Below, one piece after another: positions 21,318 to 33,422 of a DNA stretch of 64,000 nt. Source of the DNA: Excoecaria cochinchinensis. Taxonomy: Eukaryota; Streptophyta; Magnoliopsida; Malpighiales; Euphorbiaceae. Numbering within the stretch: the first letter of the stretch is position 1; each line of letters starts with the position of its first letter. Below the pieces are notes generated by a model. The model worked only from the letters and a program-made list of their open reading frames with translations. It was not told the origin of the DNA and ran no database searches. Position numbers and translations under genes: made by a program. The stretch lies in contig CANTUQ010000076.1 in assembly GCA_947683425.1 (NCBI GenBank), positions 1,364,001 to 1,428,000 on the forward strand, in the 5' to 3' direction.

Positions 21318-24300
21318 TGTAACAACTCGAAAAGTACCCTAGAAGGACGCGGGCATATTGAGAATAAGTGGTGACCAAAGTTGTGCAAGCTGAAGTGTTG
21401 GGTATGCTAAGTGGACAATTTAAGAATTAATGTCAAAGTTTCGGCAAGTGCATCAAATTGTAAAATTATGAAGTATGGAATTAGGACTTGATTGAAAGGA
21501 TAAAATTAATTAAGTGGGCCAATGTGAAGGATTAGTAAGTTATAAGTTAAGTGCAAGAAGAATTAAGAGTGGAAGGATTGAAAGAGAAATTTGACATAAA
21601 TATCTAAATTGGACCAATGGCAATATGACATGTGGCAAGGGGATAAGAAGGGTACGAAAGAAGAGAGAGAAGGAGAGAGAGGGCAGAAAAAAATTTGGTC
21701 CCCCCTCTCTCTTTCTGCCATTCTCCTCCCTCTTCTTCTTCTTCTTCGTCTTCTTCTTCTCCTTCTTGCTTCAGTGCCATTTGCTCTCCCTTAGAGCAAA
21801 GCCCCAAGATTTTGAGGATGAAAGTTGTGGGTTCAAGTGATTTAAATGAAGATTGTTAAGGTAAGGTCGATTATAAGCTTTGATTTCTCTTTTGTTTCTT
21901 CTTGATTAGGTTTTGACCTAGATGTGTATTTTTGTGTATGTGTTTGTGTGATTGATGAGGATATTGGATGAGAAAGACCTTGGATGAGTTTGGAAGCAAA
22001 GAAGTGCAACCATTTAAGCTAATAGGAGCGTAGGAGTTTGAGGTTTGGGAGTTATTTGAGTTTTGGTTGTGTATTGATAGTTTTGGATTTCTGGAAACTT
22101 TGAATGGTCATATGTGTTTTATATGTATGTTTGAGTTGAGTTTGAGTATATTTATATAATATGTTATATGAAATTTTGGTATATGATGATTGAGAAATTG
22201 ATTTGCATGAGTAAGAGTAAAATCGTTGTGTATGAGATTTTGTTGAGCAAGTTTGCTAATTATTGCTTATATCAAGTGATAAAGGTTGTTAAGATGATTA
22301 TAAGTATGAGTAGAATCCATATGCTTAGTTATTTGAAGTGATATGCATGAGATGATGAAGTTGATTTTGAAATAAATGAGTTTTCTGTGAAAATCTGGGT
22401 TTGGAATGATTTACACGATGGTAAGGGATCCTCATATCGCTGTGTAAACGCATTCTGGATTGGTGATTTTGCTTGTCCGTCAAGCTACACGGCGGTAAGG
22501 ATAGTCCATACCACCGTGTAACTGCTCTCTGGATGTGTTGCTCGGCATGATTTTAGTTCCTTCATGAGTCGTGAAGGTAAGTCATGAAGCTCCTTCACGA
22601 GTCATGAAGGTAAGCACAACTCGTGAACCATGAGTCGAGGGCCAGTACGACTCGTGCAGCTAGTGTCATGAGTCGTGACATCATGCACGAGTCGTGACAC
22701 TAAGCACGACTCGTGACATCTACTCCATCTTGCCTGCCCTATTTTCTGAAATGATTTTTCTGGTCTTACTTTGCAAGGGTTCTATCTACTGCACGGTACA
22801 TAATTTTTGCTTAGGTCTGTATAATATTATGATTTCTTTATTATAAGTTATATGTTTATTTTTTTATGTGGTCTATTGATATATGTTTTACATGTCTACA
22901 AAATTGATTGGTAATTATGTATACATGAAATAAGTGGTTATGTTTGAGTTATAATCTATAGTATGGCAATGTTTTAGAGCATGAAATGACTGATCTTTCA
23001 TTTTAGTGAAAATAAAGAATGTTGCAAGTATGTAATGGAAACATATATGAAATTTAGCCTGCGTGAGTCGGTCATGGATAGATAGGCATGCCTATAGAGT
23101 TCTGATGCTGCAGCCCTTTGTTCTGCTCTGGACCCTGATCAGGTCCTCGTTTGGATCCTCGTGATGCCTAATGTGTACGGATCTTGTTTAAGATCCCCAA
23201 TGTAAAAATGTTTTGCATGAGAAAATGAAAGATGTTGCTTTTCGATTGTACCCTCTGGTACCCCTAATGTGTTATGTTCACTCGCTTATCCACCCTCTTG
23301 ACTTAGCAGGTAATTAAAAGAATAAAAGAATGTGAATAAAGTGACGAGTTCTGGAATGATGTGCATAAAATTATGTGTATAAATTTTCGAAAGTGTTTGT
23401 TGATATATTGAGCTTGTGCTTTACGCACTTAAATGTTCTGAATTCTTTATGGACACTTATGTGGAATTTTGTGGTATCTTTGAATACCTAAATGCATTGC
23501 ATCTGAACCTAATGTCAGTTAAATGAAAAGAGTTATAGCAAATAATGTTTAATCTAATGAAAGTGTGTGAATGACTATTGACTGCATAAGAATTTGTATG
23601 TGATAAATGCATGTTATTAATTTGTTTAAAAGTCAGGAGTATGATTGCTTTTGTTAAGTTGTTCGTAAAGCATTATTGAAGTAATTGATATGTGATTGCT
23701 ATAGTCAATTATTCAGTAAATGAATTCTATGAATGTATTCATTTATATGTTTAAAATAAGAATACAAGTATGTTATATGTTATCTGCCTTCTAGACCATT
23801 GCCGGGATAACTATTGTAAGTATATTTGTAAGCAATTTATGTGCATTGTTTGTTGGTTTTACTCAATACGGTAACTAAGTAATGCATGGTAAGTATGGAA
23901 TAATAAAGTAGTATGCATGATATAGATAACTGGGTTTAGAGAATGAGTTAGGATTAATTCTGGAACATGTGAGTATAAACATTTTCTGTAGAACTACGTG
24001 GTTCTGATTCCCAACTATAGGGATACGTAGGAAGCTTGGGATAATTATTTCAAGCCCGAACCAAATATGAGAATTGAAGTGTTTTGTTTTGGTTTGAACA
24101 AGTAATGGTTTAATCAAAAGAAATATTTTGACTTAAGTATTGATAATGTAATCTACATAGTTTTTAAAATACTATTTCGGGAATTCAGGAGGTATAACTA
24201 TTTATAAGATCATTAAGCGATTTAATGCAACCATTAAGCATGTATATTGTATTGTGACGAAAAGTAGTAAAGTATTTCTGTTTTATGGTTTATAAAATGC

Positions 24301-24827
24301 ATATGCTTGTGAAATGGCTTAAGCTTTCGTATGAGATTAATGTTGCAATTCTGTGCTAACTCTAGCTGGTATCTTTATGCTTATGTACATATTGCTTATG
24401 CATGTATTTGTATCGACCGCCACTGTGAGTTGCTGTCTCTTATTTGTGTATCCCTGCTAAGCGTTATCGCTTAGCACGGTTATTTATCCGTGCAGGTTAA
24501 GAGATCAAAAGTTGGTTCGAGTGGTTCGCTGTAGCTTTGGCTAACAAGTTGATAGAATTATAATAGGTTTTGGTTATTGTATTTCAGAATGTAATTAAGT
24601 TTATTTATTTGTATTAGTATTGAGTTGTAATATTCTATAGTGCGAATAATGGTGTGTTGATGACATATTTTTAAGATGTGCATGTCTAGATATTTCGATG
24701 CTAGAAGTTAGAAATTTTATTACTCTGATTTCTGTATTGCCATGTGTGTCTTTGTCTGGTAGCACCCTCCGCTCACCGTAGCTCTTCATCCTTCGACATG
24801 CTACGTGTGGGAGTTGGGGGTGTTACA
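21318..24827 (+). repeat. LTR2 of T (3510 bp)
   Basis: TGTAACAACTCG to GGGTGTTACA, collinear with LTR1 apart from the solo LTR and small indels. The TATAAAAG of LTR1 reads TACGAAAG here (about 21653). The hairpin cluster lies at 22410-22722. No coding content. Confidence 0.87.
22410..22722 (+). repeat. Palindrome cluster in LTR2 of T
   Basis: Counterpart of 17139-17455. The second hairpin reads TACACGGCGGTA/TACCACCGTGTA (22486-22520): relative to LTR1 both partners of one base pair have changed (T-A to C-G). CACGAGTCGTGA-type palindromes follow, fewer and more worn than in LTR1. Confidence 0.82.
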
Positions 24828-24841
24828 CGTAATGAAATGGC

Positions 24842-25105
24842 ATGACCGAGCTAACTAATCGAACCATACTTACAGGACTAAAGAAAAGACTTGATTCAAC
24901 CAAGGGCCTTTGGGCGACGAACTGTGTAACGTTCTATGGGCCTATCGAACTTCACTAAGATCTACAATTGGAGTCACGCCTTTCTCCCTCACATATGGGA
25001 CAGAAGTTGTTATTCCATGTGAGATTGGTGTCCCAAATATTCGAACCTCAATGTTTGATGCGGAGAAAAATGAGGCAAGCCTACTCTGTTAACTAGATAG
25101 ACTGG
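24842..25105 (+). pseudogene. Fragment of a Ty3/gypsy integrase C-terminal region
   Basis: Translates to GLKKRLDSTKG and, after a one-base frameshift at about 24912, to LCNVLWAYRTSLRSTIG, TPFSLTYGTEVVIPCEIG and MFDAEKNEASL. This is the segment after the catalytic glutamate of Tat/chromovirus integrases (NVLWAYRTT ... SLVYGTEAVLPVE in B and C), but the sequence is from another subfamily. Both ends are abrupt: LTR2 of T to the left and an LTR-like start at 25109 to the right. Confidence 0.8.
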
Positions 25106-25108
25106 AGG

Positions 25109-25637
25109 TGTCACACCTCGTTTTCCCCCTAGTAGTTTGAGCCTTGATTGTATGTGTGTTTGTGAGTGTTTTGCTATGTGATAATGGTATTTTGGGTTAT
25201 ATGCATGTTTTGTGGGCTTTATTAGAGTGTGGGTGCATGTATGATAATAGGGTGTGTGTATATGGGTCTTGTTAGTGTGTGTGCATGCTCATAGGGGAGT
25301 AGTGTGTGAATTAGTGAGGGTTAGTCTTGTGTGTAGTGTCATGCATGAGTGTAGGGTGTGAGTGATCAAGATCCACCAAAGATTGGGTGACATGTGGTTA
25401 GGGTTTTAAGAAGTAGTTATAAATAGAAGGAGAGAGAAAAGTGAGCAGCCATTTTGCTGCCTCTTTCCTATTTTTCTTCCTCTTCTCTTTATCTCTTCTT
25501 CCTCTTTTCTCTTCAAGTGTGCCCTAGCTTAGATCCAAGTGGTTTTGGTGGAAATTGATAATCTCTTAAGCTTTATTGGTAACTTTTAGTGGGTTTTCTC
25601 TTCTTCTTCATCTTTTCTCTTGATCTTTGTTAGATGT
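25109..25637 (+). repeat. LTR-like segment fused to B's 5' LTR end
   Basis: Begins TGTCACACCTCG, carries a TATAAATAG box at 25418-25426 and a pyrimidine-rich stretch after it, as a U3-R would. Homology to B's 3' LTR starts only at 25638. Either it is the U3-R of another Tat subfamily joined to B, or a truncated foreign LTR. With 25638-25781 it would form a 673-bp LTR. Confidence 0.55.
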
Positions 25638-25781
25638 GGTGGCGACTCCATGAAACCTCCTTGTTGCCCAAAATAGACGCACTTGTAAATATCTTTACAA
25701 GTTGCCAACGGGTCCTCAATTTCCCGATCGCCCTCAAGCGGGCGGTCTAAGGGGCGGCCGCGGGGTCCGGTGCACGTCACA
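25638..25781 (+). repeat. Remaining end of B's 5' LTR (144 bp)
   Basis: GGTGGCGACTCCATGAAACC through GCACGTCACA matches 58370-58511 closely, with about seven substitutions. It contains an exact 11-base copy of the PBS start, TGGCGACTCCA, 143 bases before the true PBS. Confidence 0.85.
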
Positions 25782-25782
25782 G

Positions 25783-25800
25783 TGGCGACTCCGCTGGGGA
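25783..25800 (+). other. Primer-binding site of B
   Basis: TGGCGACTCCGCTGGGGA, one base after the LTR end CGTCACA. One base differs from the PBS of C and D. Confidence 0.92.
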
Positions 25801-26692
25801 CTTGTGGTTTGAGACTTCGATTTGAAAATACCTTGTTTGACATTTATGATTAAAGTTTAATTCATAAATTTGCTTTCTCTCATTTGCATTCGCATCCCAT
25901 TAGAGCCTTAGAATATGCTAGATTGGTCCCTTCTTAGCCTCGGTGCATTCCTGAAGCACGACCCCACGTTCACTCAATGTGGGGAAGTGTTAAGGATAAT
26001 CACCAGCCTAATCTTCGTACCTAACGGTATATCAAATGATGACCCGATCGGTCATTATGCTCGTGATGAGCTAGACCTGTCGGCAAGGATCATGCTTGGG
26101 TAGCCCTAAAGTAACATCTCCCTTGTCCAAAGCTCATGTAATGGCTGTAGCTACTTTCCATAGGTGATATGAACCGTAATTCCATGCTTGCTGTATGGAT
26201 CCTTATGTATTAGACGAGTCCAGATGTCTTGCTCGGTAACCTAGCCAAAGGCTTTCATGCCCCGGCAGGGCCATGTCGAAATTTTTGGAATGTCCAAATA
26301 CATGATGATCATTATCCATTCGCTTGTACATTAGCATAGGAGTGTCATGCTGCTGGTTTATCGCCGTGCACCATGCGCGTCCGCTGGGTCCCCTGCTGAC
26401 CCTTGGGCTAATCCCGCCTAGGAAAGAGACTGCACGACCACGTGTGCGGGAGAAATAAGGGTGGAAGGACCTACTTGCTTGCTTGTGTTTTGTGGGTGTT
26501 GCATATCACGACCACGCATTGCATCTGCATTCCATGCATCACATCTAATGCCTTGTCCCTGCAGCCATCATAGATCTGCCCAGGAGGACTAGATCGCCTA
26601 CCGGACGATTGATCCGAGTTCCTGCATCTGAACTTCTAGATAGAGAGGGCTTTTCAGAGATCTTACCGGAAGTCAGCTGTACCGTATCTGAG
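25801..26692 (+). other. B leader with a splice-acceptor-like site before gag
   Basis: Collinear with C's leader (TTAGAGCCTTA, GGTCCCTTCTTAGCCTCGGTGCA, CTGCCAACGG in inverse-decayed forms). CCTTGTCCCTGCAG|CCATCATAG at 26551-26573 matches C's TTTTTCAG|CCATCATAG. From there the gag frame is open for 42 codons up to the first ATG at 26693. No other coding content. Confidence 0.55.
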
Positions 26693-28027
26693 ATGGCAAA
26701 CTCACCTAGGGGAGATGATGCCACGAGGGCCATGATTGAAGAAGAAGTGGGCCGACGGTTTGAGGAATTTGAGGTCAGAATGATGAACATGCTAACTGCT
26801 TTGGCACAACAGAATGCTCCACAGAATCCACCACCTCCTCCTCCCACGAGACAGAATGAGTGAGAAGAGGAAAGAGCTTGGAGGCAAGAAGAGCCTATTC
26901 GGCCGCCACCAATAGAGTTGAGGTCAGTAGCTTCGGGAGGACAGAGAAGAAGACCAGTGCTGAGGGTAGATGATGACCGAGATGACGAAGACGACAAAAT
27001 GAGTTCTGTATCTGAGAGAGGGAAGGCACCCCAAACTGATGAGTTTATTCTGAAGAAGATGGAAGAGAGGTTTGAAGCCATGGCCCATATGCTGAGTAGA
27101 GGTCAGGGGATGAACCCGGAGGATAAAGAACTGGAGGGAGAAGATCCGATTCCTTACAACTTTAAGATGCCTGATGTGCCAAAATTTGACGGTACCTCTG
27201 ACCCGACTGCCCATGTGAAGCAGTACTCTATGGTCATAAAAGGGACCACTTTGTCTAACAGGTAGAAGGTGGAGTACTTTTGTTTGAGTCTGACTGGCCC
27301 TGCCATCGATTGGTACCATAGCCTCGATCGTCGAACTAAGGAAGATTGAGATTTACTCACAGAGGAGTTCTTGAGGCAATACGATTACAACACCAGGATG
27401 GAGGTGACCCTGAAAGACCTTGAATTGCTCCAGCAGAAGGCCGGGGAATCTTTTCACGACTATCTCACCCGCTGGCGGAATAGGGTAATGGAAATGCGAA
27501 GAAAGCCAGACACCCAAGATCAGATCCGCTTGTTTATCAAGAATGCAAGCCCATATTTGAAGGATGGTCTGAAGATGAAAGGGTTGAAGGATTGGGAGTC
27601 TCTGAAAGACATAGCCATTGAAGCAGAAGGGGAGTTCTTGGCTCGAAAAGCAAGCAATGATAGTTTTGCAAAAAAGACTAACACCGGTCAGGGAACCAGT
27701 AGGCCAGCCGGTCCCAGCGGTAGCACCAGAAGAACAGTTGAGGTGTCTGCTACTGATGCAACTACCCCGAGGAAGTTTTCGAACTTAGGGAGGCCACTGT
27801 CTTAGGTCTTAAGAAGGTTGATGAAGGAAGGAAAGTTGCAACCCCTGGCTCCTAGGCCTGCTATGAAGTAAGGAAAGCCAGGTCACAAGGACAATGAATA
27901 CTGTGTATTTCATCAGCACACAAGCCATCTAACAGACAAGTGTAAGGCGCTAAGGCACTCTATTCAAGATCTGATTGATGACAAGCAGATTTCCGACCCG
28001 GAGAAGGGGGAAGACAAGAAAAAGCCT
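26693..28027 (+). pseudogene. gag: B gag
   Basis: Starts MANSPRGDDATRAMI, collinear with C's gag. Capsid parts are recognisable: VPKFDGTSDPTAHVKQYSM, EEFLRQYDYNTRMEVTLKDLE, FHDYLTRWRNRVMEMRRKPD and FIKNASPYLKDGLKMKGL. Near the end a zinc-knuckle variant C-x2-H-x4-H-x4-C (CVFHQHTSHLTDKC) is kept. In-frame stops lie at about 26861, 27263, 27346 and 27802; three of the four are explained by CAG to TAG or TGG to TGA/TAG against C. Confidence 0.85.
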
Positions 28028-29288
28028 GGTTACAATGTCGTACCGCCACCAGTTTTTATGATTAGGTCCAGCTTGCCAGTGTGGTACGTGCTGCAGGATT
28101 TATTTGGGAGCAAGGGTACTGCTGTTGTTTGTTTTGTGGACAAAGAAGAAAGAGCAGTAGTGGCAACCATTGATTGTTGGTCGAGCAGTGAGAGCGATGG
28201 AGAGGCCGAAGAGGAAGGAGAGATGAACTCTGATTTGTGGAGATCTGATGAGGATGAAGAAGAGGCAGGGGCTGTGACAAGAAGTGGGAGAGTGGTCCCT
28301 GAGATTACGAGGGTACCAGAACCAGCACAGCCATCGACGGAAAAAGAGCCAGAGGAGAACCAGATTGTTAAGCAGTTGAAGAAGACCGCAGCTCAGATAT
28401 CCATCTGGGATCTTTTAAGGTAGTCCCCTTCTTACAGGCAGAAAGTGGTAGAGGCTTTGACTGAGTCCACTGTTGCTACCACAATTTCCCCATCGGAACT
28501 TTTGGGTCTAGTTAAAGAAGGATCGGGGGAGAGATTGATTTTTTTCGATGCCGACCTGCCAGTCGAGGGCCGTGATCATAACTGACCTCTGTACATCAAA
28601 GCACAGATTAACGACCAGTACACCGTTTGCGTTATGGTAGATGATGGATCTTCTATCAATATTTGCCCTCTGATAGCCCTTCAGGCTTTTGGATTGAGTG
28701 AGGATATGCTCAAAGAATCAGATTTGACGATTACAACCTATGATAATTCAAGAAGGCAAGCCTCGGGAACATTCAAAACCCTGGTCAAGACGGGACCCAT
28801 TGAGGTAGAAGTAGAGTTCGTGGTTTTGCCCATCCCAGCTAATTTCTCATCCCTGCTTGGGAGACCTTGGTTTCACAGATTAGGAGGAGTACCATCCACG
28901 CTGCACCAAATGATAAATTCCCGCACGAAGGGGAGGTGATAACTATTAAGGCGGCCAGAGAGAATCAGGTGTCAGCTATTAAAATTCTAATCAGCCTTTC
29001 AGCGGCTTCCACGTGTCAATGATAGGAGAAGAGCACGGACCAGTGGATAACCCAACAGTAGTTAACATGATGAAAAAGATGCACTATCTCCCTGGGGCAG
29101 GTTTGGGTAGAAACTCTCAGGGGCTGCAGACTGCGATCACCACTCGAGGTTAGAAAAACTGGAAGGGTCTGGGGTACAGAGGCGATTTTGGCAAGAAGAA
29201 GACGGCGGGTAAGATCCCTCATATCTCGGAAAGTTTCATACCAGCATCCTTAGTATGTGCTTACACAGGTGAAGATGAGCCTCAATGG
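28028..29288 (+). pseudogene. pro: B protease region
   Basis: An acidic linker (SSESDGEAEEEGE) leads to the conserved QLKKTAAQISIWDLLR and then the aspartic protease, with catalytic motif VMVDDGSSINICP and the downstream LLGRPWFHRLGG. Stops at about 28421 (CAG to TAG) and 28582 (CGN to TGA) break it, and one A is missing near 28915 (HQMI-NS where C has HQMVKIPYEG), shifting the frame by one for everything downstream. G-patch-like GLGRNSQG and GLGYRG-type phrases near 29100-29170 follow. Confidence 0.82.
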
Positions 29289-30770
29289 GTGAATGGGAGG
29301 ATCGTCCCCGGATTTAAAATCTTCAACGATGTATTTGACTGGGATGTGGGGGTTATCAAAGCCGTTGAGAACTTCTGGGATGAAGAGGTCGTGACTCAGT
29401 GCATTACTTGGGACAGATACGAGCCCGAAGAGGTTGTCACCGAGAAGATGTTGTTTGCCAGGCTGAAAGGGAAAGAGAAGATGGCAGAAACAGAACTTAA
29501 GATTGGGGATTTAAAGATTTCCTCAGAGGCGCCGGAAGGGCCTCTGCTAAACCAAGTAGTCAATGAGCAAGCTGCAGCAGCATCAACCTCTAGGGAGGCA
29601 GAAGAAGACTCTAGCTTAGATTGTCTTTTTATTCCAGAACTTTTTTATGATGTAAATGACAACTATAATATTATTAATAAGGCGAATGATTTCTCTTACT
29701 TGTGCGATGTTTCTAATGATTTCAACATGCATGAAGATGATCATATTCCATCATTTTTTGATATTAATTCCACTGATACAACGCCTTTTAATCTTGGAAC
29801 CTCGAAAAATCCGAAGGAAATTCTAATAGCATCAAATATAACTGCTGATGAGAGAGAAAAATTTGAGAGAATAATAAGAAAACATGAAAAAGTCTTTGCC
29901 TGGACCTATGAAGACATACCAGGGATCGACCGAGACGTAGCAGAACATGCTATCTCGACTTATCCAGATCATAAGCCTGTAAAACAGAAGTTGAGAAGGC
30001 TCAGGCCAGAATGGGCAGACAAGGTCAAGGAGGAGATTCGGCAGCAGATCGAGGCCAAATTCCTTGTTGAAGTGCAGTATCCTACATGGTTTGCCAATGT
30101 AGTCCCTGCAGCGAAGAAAAATGGGAAGGTCAGGGTATGTGTGGATTATCGAGATTTGAACAAGGCTTGCCCTAAAGATAATTTTCCACTACCCCACATT
30201 GATGTGTTGATAGACAGTGCCACCAACTGCGCGATGTACAGCTTTGGGGATGGTTATGTGGGCTACAACCAGATCCTAAACAAGATAGCTGATCGAGTTA
30301 AGACCGCTTTCATCACAGAGTGGGGGACCTACGCCTACCGAGTTATGCCTTTTGGCCTAAAAAATGCAGGGGCCACATACCAGAGGATGGCGACTAAGAT
30401 TCTAAGCGACCTGATCCACAAGTAGGTAGAGGTGTATGTCGATGACATGATGGTCAAGTCAGCCACCCGAGAGGGCCACTTTGAAGCTCTAGAGAAGTTC
30501 TTCACCAGGATCGATAAGTACAATCTACGACTTAACCCCAAGAAGTGCATCTTTGGTGTAACCTCAGGGAAGCTGTTGGGACATGTCGTCAGCCAGAGGG
30601 GAATAGAAATTGACCCAGACAAGGTGAAGGCCATCAGAGAGGTGCCCATGCCGTAAAAGGAGAAGGATGTAAGGAGCATCCTGGGCAAGCTGCAGTACGT
30701 CAGTCGATTCATTGCCAAGCTCACTTTGATATGCGAGCCCATTTTTAAACTGCTCAGAAAGAATTAGCTT
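29289..30770 (+). pseudogene. pol: B reverse transcriptase
   Basis: The first 130 residues are a linker ending EKVFAWTYEDIPGIDR. RT motifs follow: VRVCVDYRDLNKACPKD, YSFGDGYVGYNQI, AYRVMPFGLKNAGATYQRM and YVDDMMVKS (catalytic DD). A TAG at 30423-30425 falls just before YVDD, a TAA at about 30655 follows RNH-proximal VPMP, and a TAG lies at about 30764. The catalytic aspartates are intact, so inactivation is by stops. Confidence 0.87.
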
Positions 30771-33034
30771 GTGGTCTGGAATAAAGACTGCCAGAAAGCC
30801 TTTGACAACATCAGGGAATATCTGTTAAATCCGCCAGTGTTAAGGCCGCCGCAACCAGTCAAACCGCTTATCCTGTATCTGGCAGTGGAAGACAGTTCTG
30901 TGGGTGCCATGATGGCTCAGGAGGTTGAATTTGGAGTGGAATTCACAGTTTATTACCTCAGCAAGAAGTTCCTGGCTTATGAGATAAAATATGCTGAGGT
31001 AGAGAAGATCTGCCACGCAGTAATTTGGGCATCAAAAAAGCTGAGGCATTATTTCCATTCGTACAAGGTTCAGGCAGTGGCCAAGCAGAATCCGTTGAGA
31101 TATTTGCAAAAAGAGCCGTCTTTGCTTGGAAAGATGGGGAGGTGGCTGCTTTTGCTACAGGAGTTTGATGTTGAATACATCACTCGCAAAACTATTAAAG
31201 GGCGAGCCGTGGCCGAATTTCTTGCTGAGCATCCTATTCAAGGAGACACTCCCGAGTTCACTTTTCCTGATGAGAGCATAGTCGCGATTTCTATCCAAGG
31301 ATGGCAGTTACACTTTGACGGGGCAGTGAATAACAAGGGGGTCGGAGTTGGAATTATTTTGACAACCCCAGATAATGAGAAACTCCCTCTAGCCAGGAAA
31401 CTGAGGTACAAAGCAACCAATAATGAAGCCGAATATGAAGCATGCACTTTCGGGTTAGAAGCTCTAGCTGCTTTGGGGGCAAAGAATGTAGAAGTCTTTG
31501 GTGACTCATCCTTGGTGATTAACCAGATTCGAGGTGAGTGGGCTATAAAAGAAGAGCGACTGGTACCCTACGTTGAATATTTGAAAGAGGTATGTGGGCA
31601 GTTTGAAACCTGCACTTTCCACTTCGTGCCAAGAGATGAGAATCGTCTAGCTGATGCGTTGGCAACCCTAGTGTCGATGTGGGATAATCCTGAAGGGGTA
31701 GCTATGAAACCAGTGCTGATTTCGAGTTCTGAGAAGCCCAGCTTTGAGGTCAAGCCAGTAATGGAAGTAGAAGTGGCGGATGGGAAACCATGGTACTTTG
31801 ACATTATGAATTATTTGGAAAACGCTAGGTTTCCAGAGGAAGCTACCGAGAAAGACCAGAGAATGATCCGGAAGCTATCTACTCAGTTCATATCCTTGGA
31901 AGGAGTGTTGTACAAAAGACAGGCGGACGGGATTCGGCTCAGGTGCTTAAATGAAAAAGAAGCCCGCAAAGTAATGGAGGAGACCCATGCAGGCGTCTGT
32001 GGGGCTCACATGAACAGTTTGACTTTGGCTAAGAAGATCATGAGGCAAGGCTTCTATTGGCTTACGATGGACAATGACTGCTCAAAGTATGTCAAGCAAT
32101 ATCAGTTATGCCAACAGTACGCAGATTCGAGACATCTGCCAGCATCAGAGCTACACAACCTGACATCGCCTTGGCCTTTCGCTGCTTGGGGGATATATAT
32201 CGTTGGAGAGATTTGCCCTACGGCATCTAACGGACACAGATACATCATAGTCGCAATTGACTATTTTACCAAATGGGTAGAGGCGGAATCCTTCAAAAAG
32301 ATTGACGCAAAGGATATGGCCAAGTTCATAGAGAGAAATCTGATTTGCAAATATGGCCTCCCTCACCGCATAGTGTCTGACAACGGGGTGCAGTTCATGG
32401 GGGAAACCAGGAAGCTCCTTGAGAAATATGGTATCAAGCACCATAGATCCTCTCCCTATTGACACAAGCTAACGGGGCAGTAGAGGCCGCCAATAAAAAC
32501 GTGAAGAGGATCCTATCCAAGATGGTCCAAACTTACAAAGACTGGGTAGAGAATCTACCCTTCATGCTGTGGGGATACAGGACAACGGTAAGGATATCTA
32601 CGGGCGCTACGCCATATTCTCTGGTATACGGGACGGAGGCAATATTGCCAGTTGAGGTAGAGCTCCGATCGTTGAGGGTGATTATGGAAGCCCAAATTCC
32701 GGAGGCTGAATGGGCACGACAGAGGCTACAACACTTAAACTTATTGAATGAGAGTAGGCTGAAGACTTATTATCACAATCAGATCTACCAGAAGAGGTTG
32801 GCCAGGACATTCGGGAAGAAGGTGAGAAAACATCCGCTGAAGGAAGGGGACTTAGTGTTCAAGCAGATGAGACCAGGTATACCAGATATCAGAGGAAAAT
32901 TCAGACTAACCTGGGAGGGGCCGTATATCCTTAAAAAGCTATTGTCCAAAGGAGCTGCAATCTTGTCGGATAGCAATGGAAATGAATTCAAAGAACCGAT
33001 CAATGTCGATAGACTCAAAAGGTTCCATGGCTAA
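30771..33034 (+). pseudogene. pol: B RNase H, archaeal-type RNase H and integrase
   Basis: First the connection/RNase H (LILYLAVEDSSVGAMMAQE, KICHAVIWASKKLRHYF). Then the second, archaeal-type RNase H of the Tat lineage, with its four acidic residues in LHFDGAV, NNEAEYEA, VFGDSSLV and NRLADALA. Integrase follows: the zinc site has lost one cysteine (KQYQLCQQY against KQCQLCQQY in C), and the first catalytic aspartate is tyrosine (AAWGIYIVG against AAWGIDIIG). The second (SDNGVQF) and the glutamate region (ANGAVEAANKN) remain. At 32460 a TGA plus a one-base loss breaks the frame. The end has a GPYILKKLL module and DRLKRFHG. Confidence 0.88.
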
Positions 33035-33422
33035 AGACCAAAATAAGAAAAAGAGAATAAAATGCCCTACAGGTCGAAAACCGAAAAAAGGCGGCCGTGC
33101 TAAAATTGGGCACCTCGACAGGATGAAAACCGAAAAAAGGCATCGTGTGCAAAAATAAGAGGCACGAGAGAAAATGTCCAATCGTGAAAACCCGAGAGGG
33201 CCGATTGGTAACAGGAGTTGATGCTGTTAAAATTTGGTTTCATGTATTAATAGGGCGTACGCGGTTGAGTTAATGTCGAAACTGATCATGTATGCTGAAA
33301 TTACATGGAAATATACACAATTTCGTGAAATAGAATAAATATTATTCTTTTCATTTTCGTCATTTTCTAGTTCTGCATTAAAAAGAAATGTAACACCAAA
33401 AGAAATATATATGTAAGCTAAG

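Larger units (their letters stand above)
15566..24827 (+). mobile_element. Element T: coding-free Tekay/Del-like LTR element, partial tandem
   Basis: Order: internal 3' piece (15566-16049), LTR1 (16050-20051), PBS, internal region (20067-21317), LTR2 (21318-24827). The 484 bases before LTR1 match the 484 bases before LTR2, so a second copy of the internal 3' end precedes LTR1. This is what unequal recombination of a tandem would leave. LTRs begin TGTAACAAC and end GGGTGTTA(C/T)A; the PBS matches initiator tRNA-Met. The 1.27-kb internal region holds no gag or pol, so the element is non-autonomous or heavily deleted. Confidence 0.75.

Noticed and set aside
25109..25781. Simple intact 673-bp 5' LTR of B with a matching 3' copy
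   Set aside because: B's 3' LTR (39009-39208 plus 56678-58511) shares only the last 144 bp, and flanks GGAGG and GATAC do not match as a target duplication.
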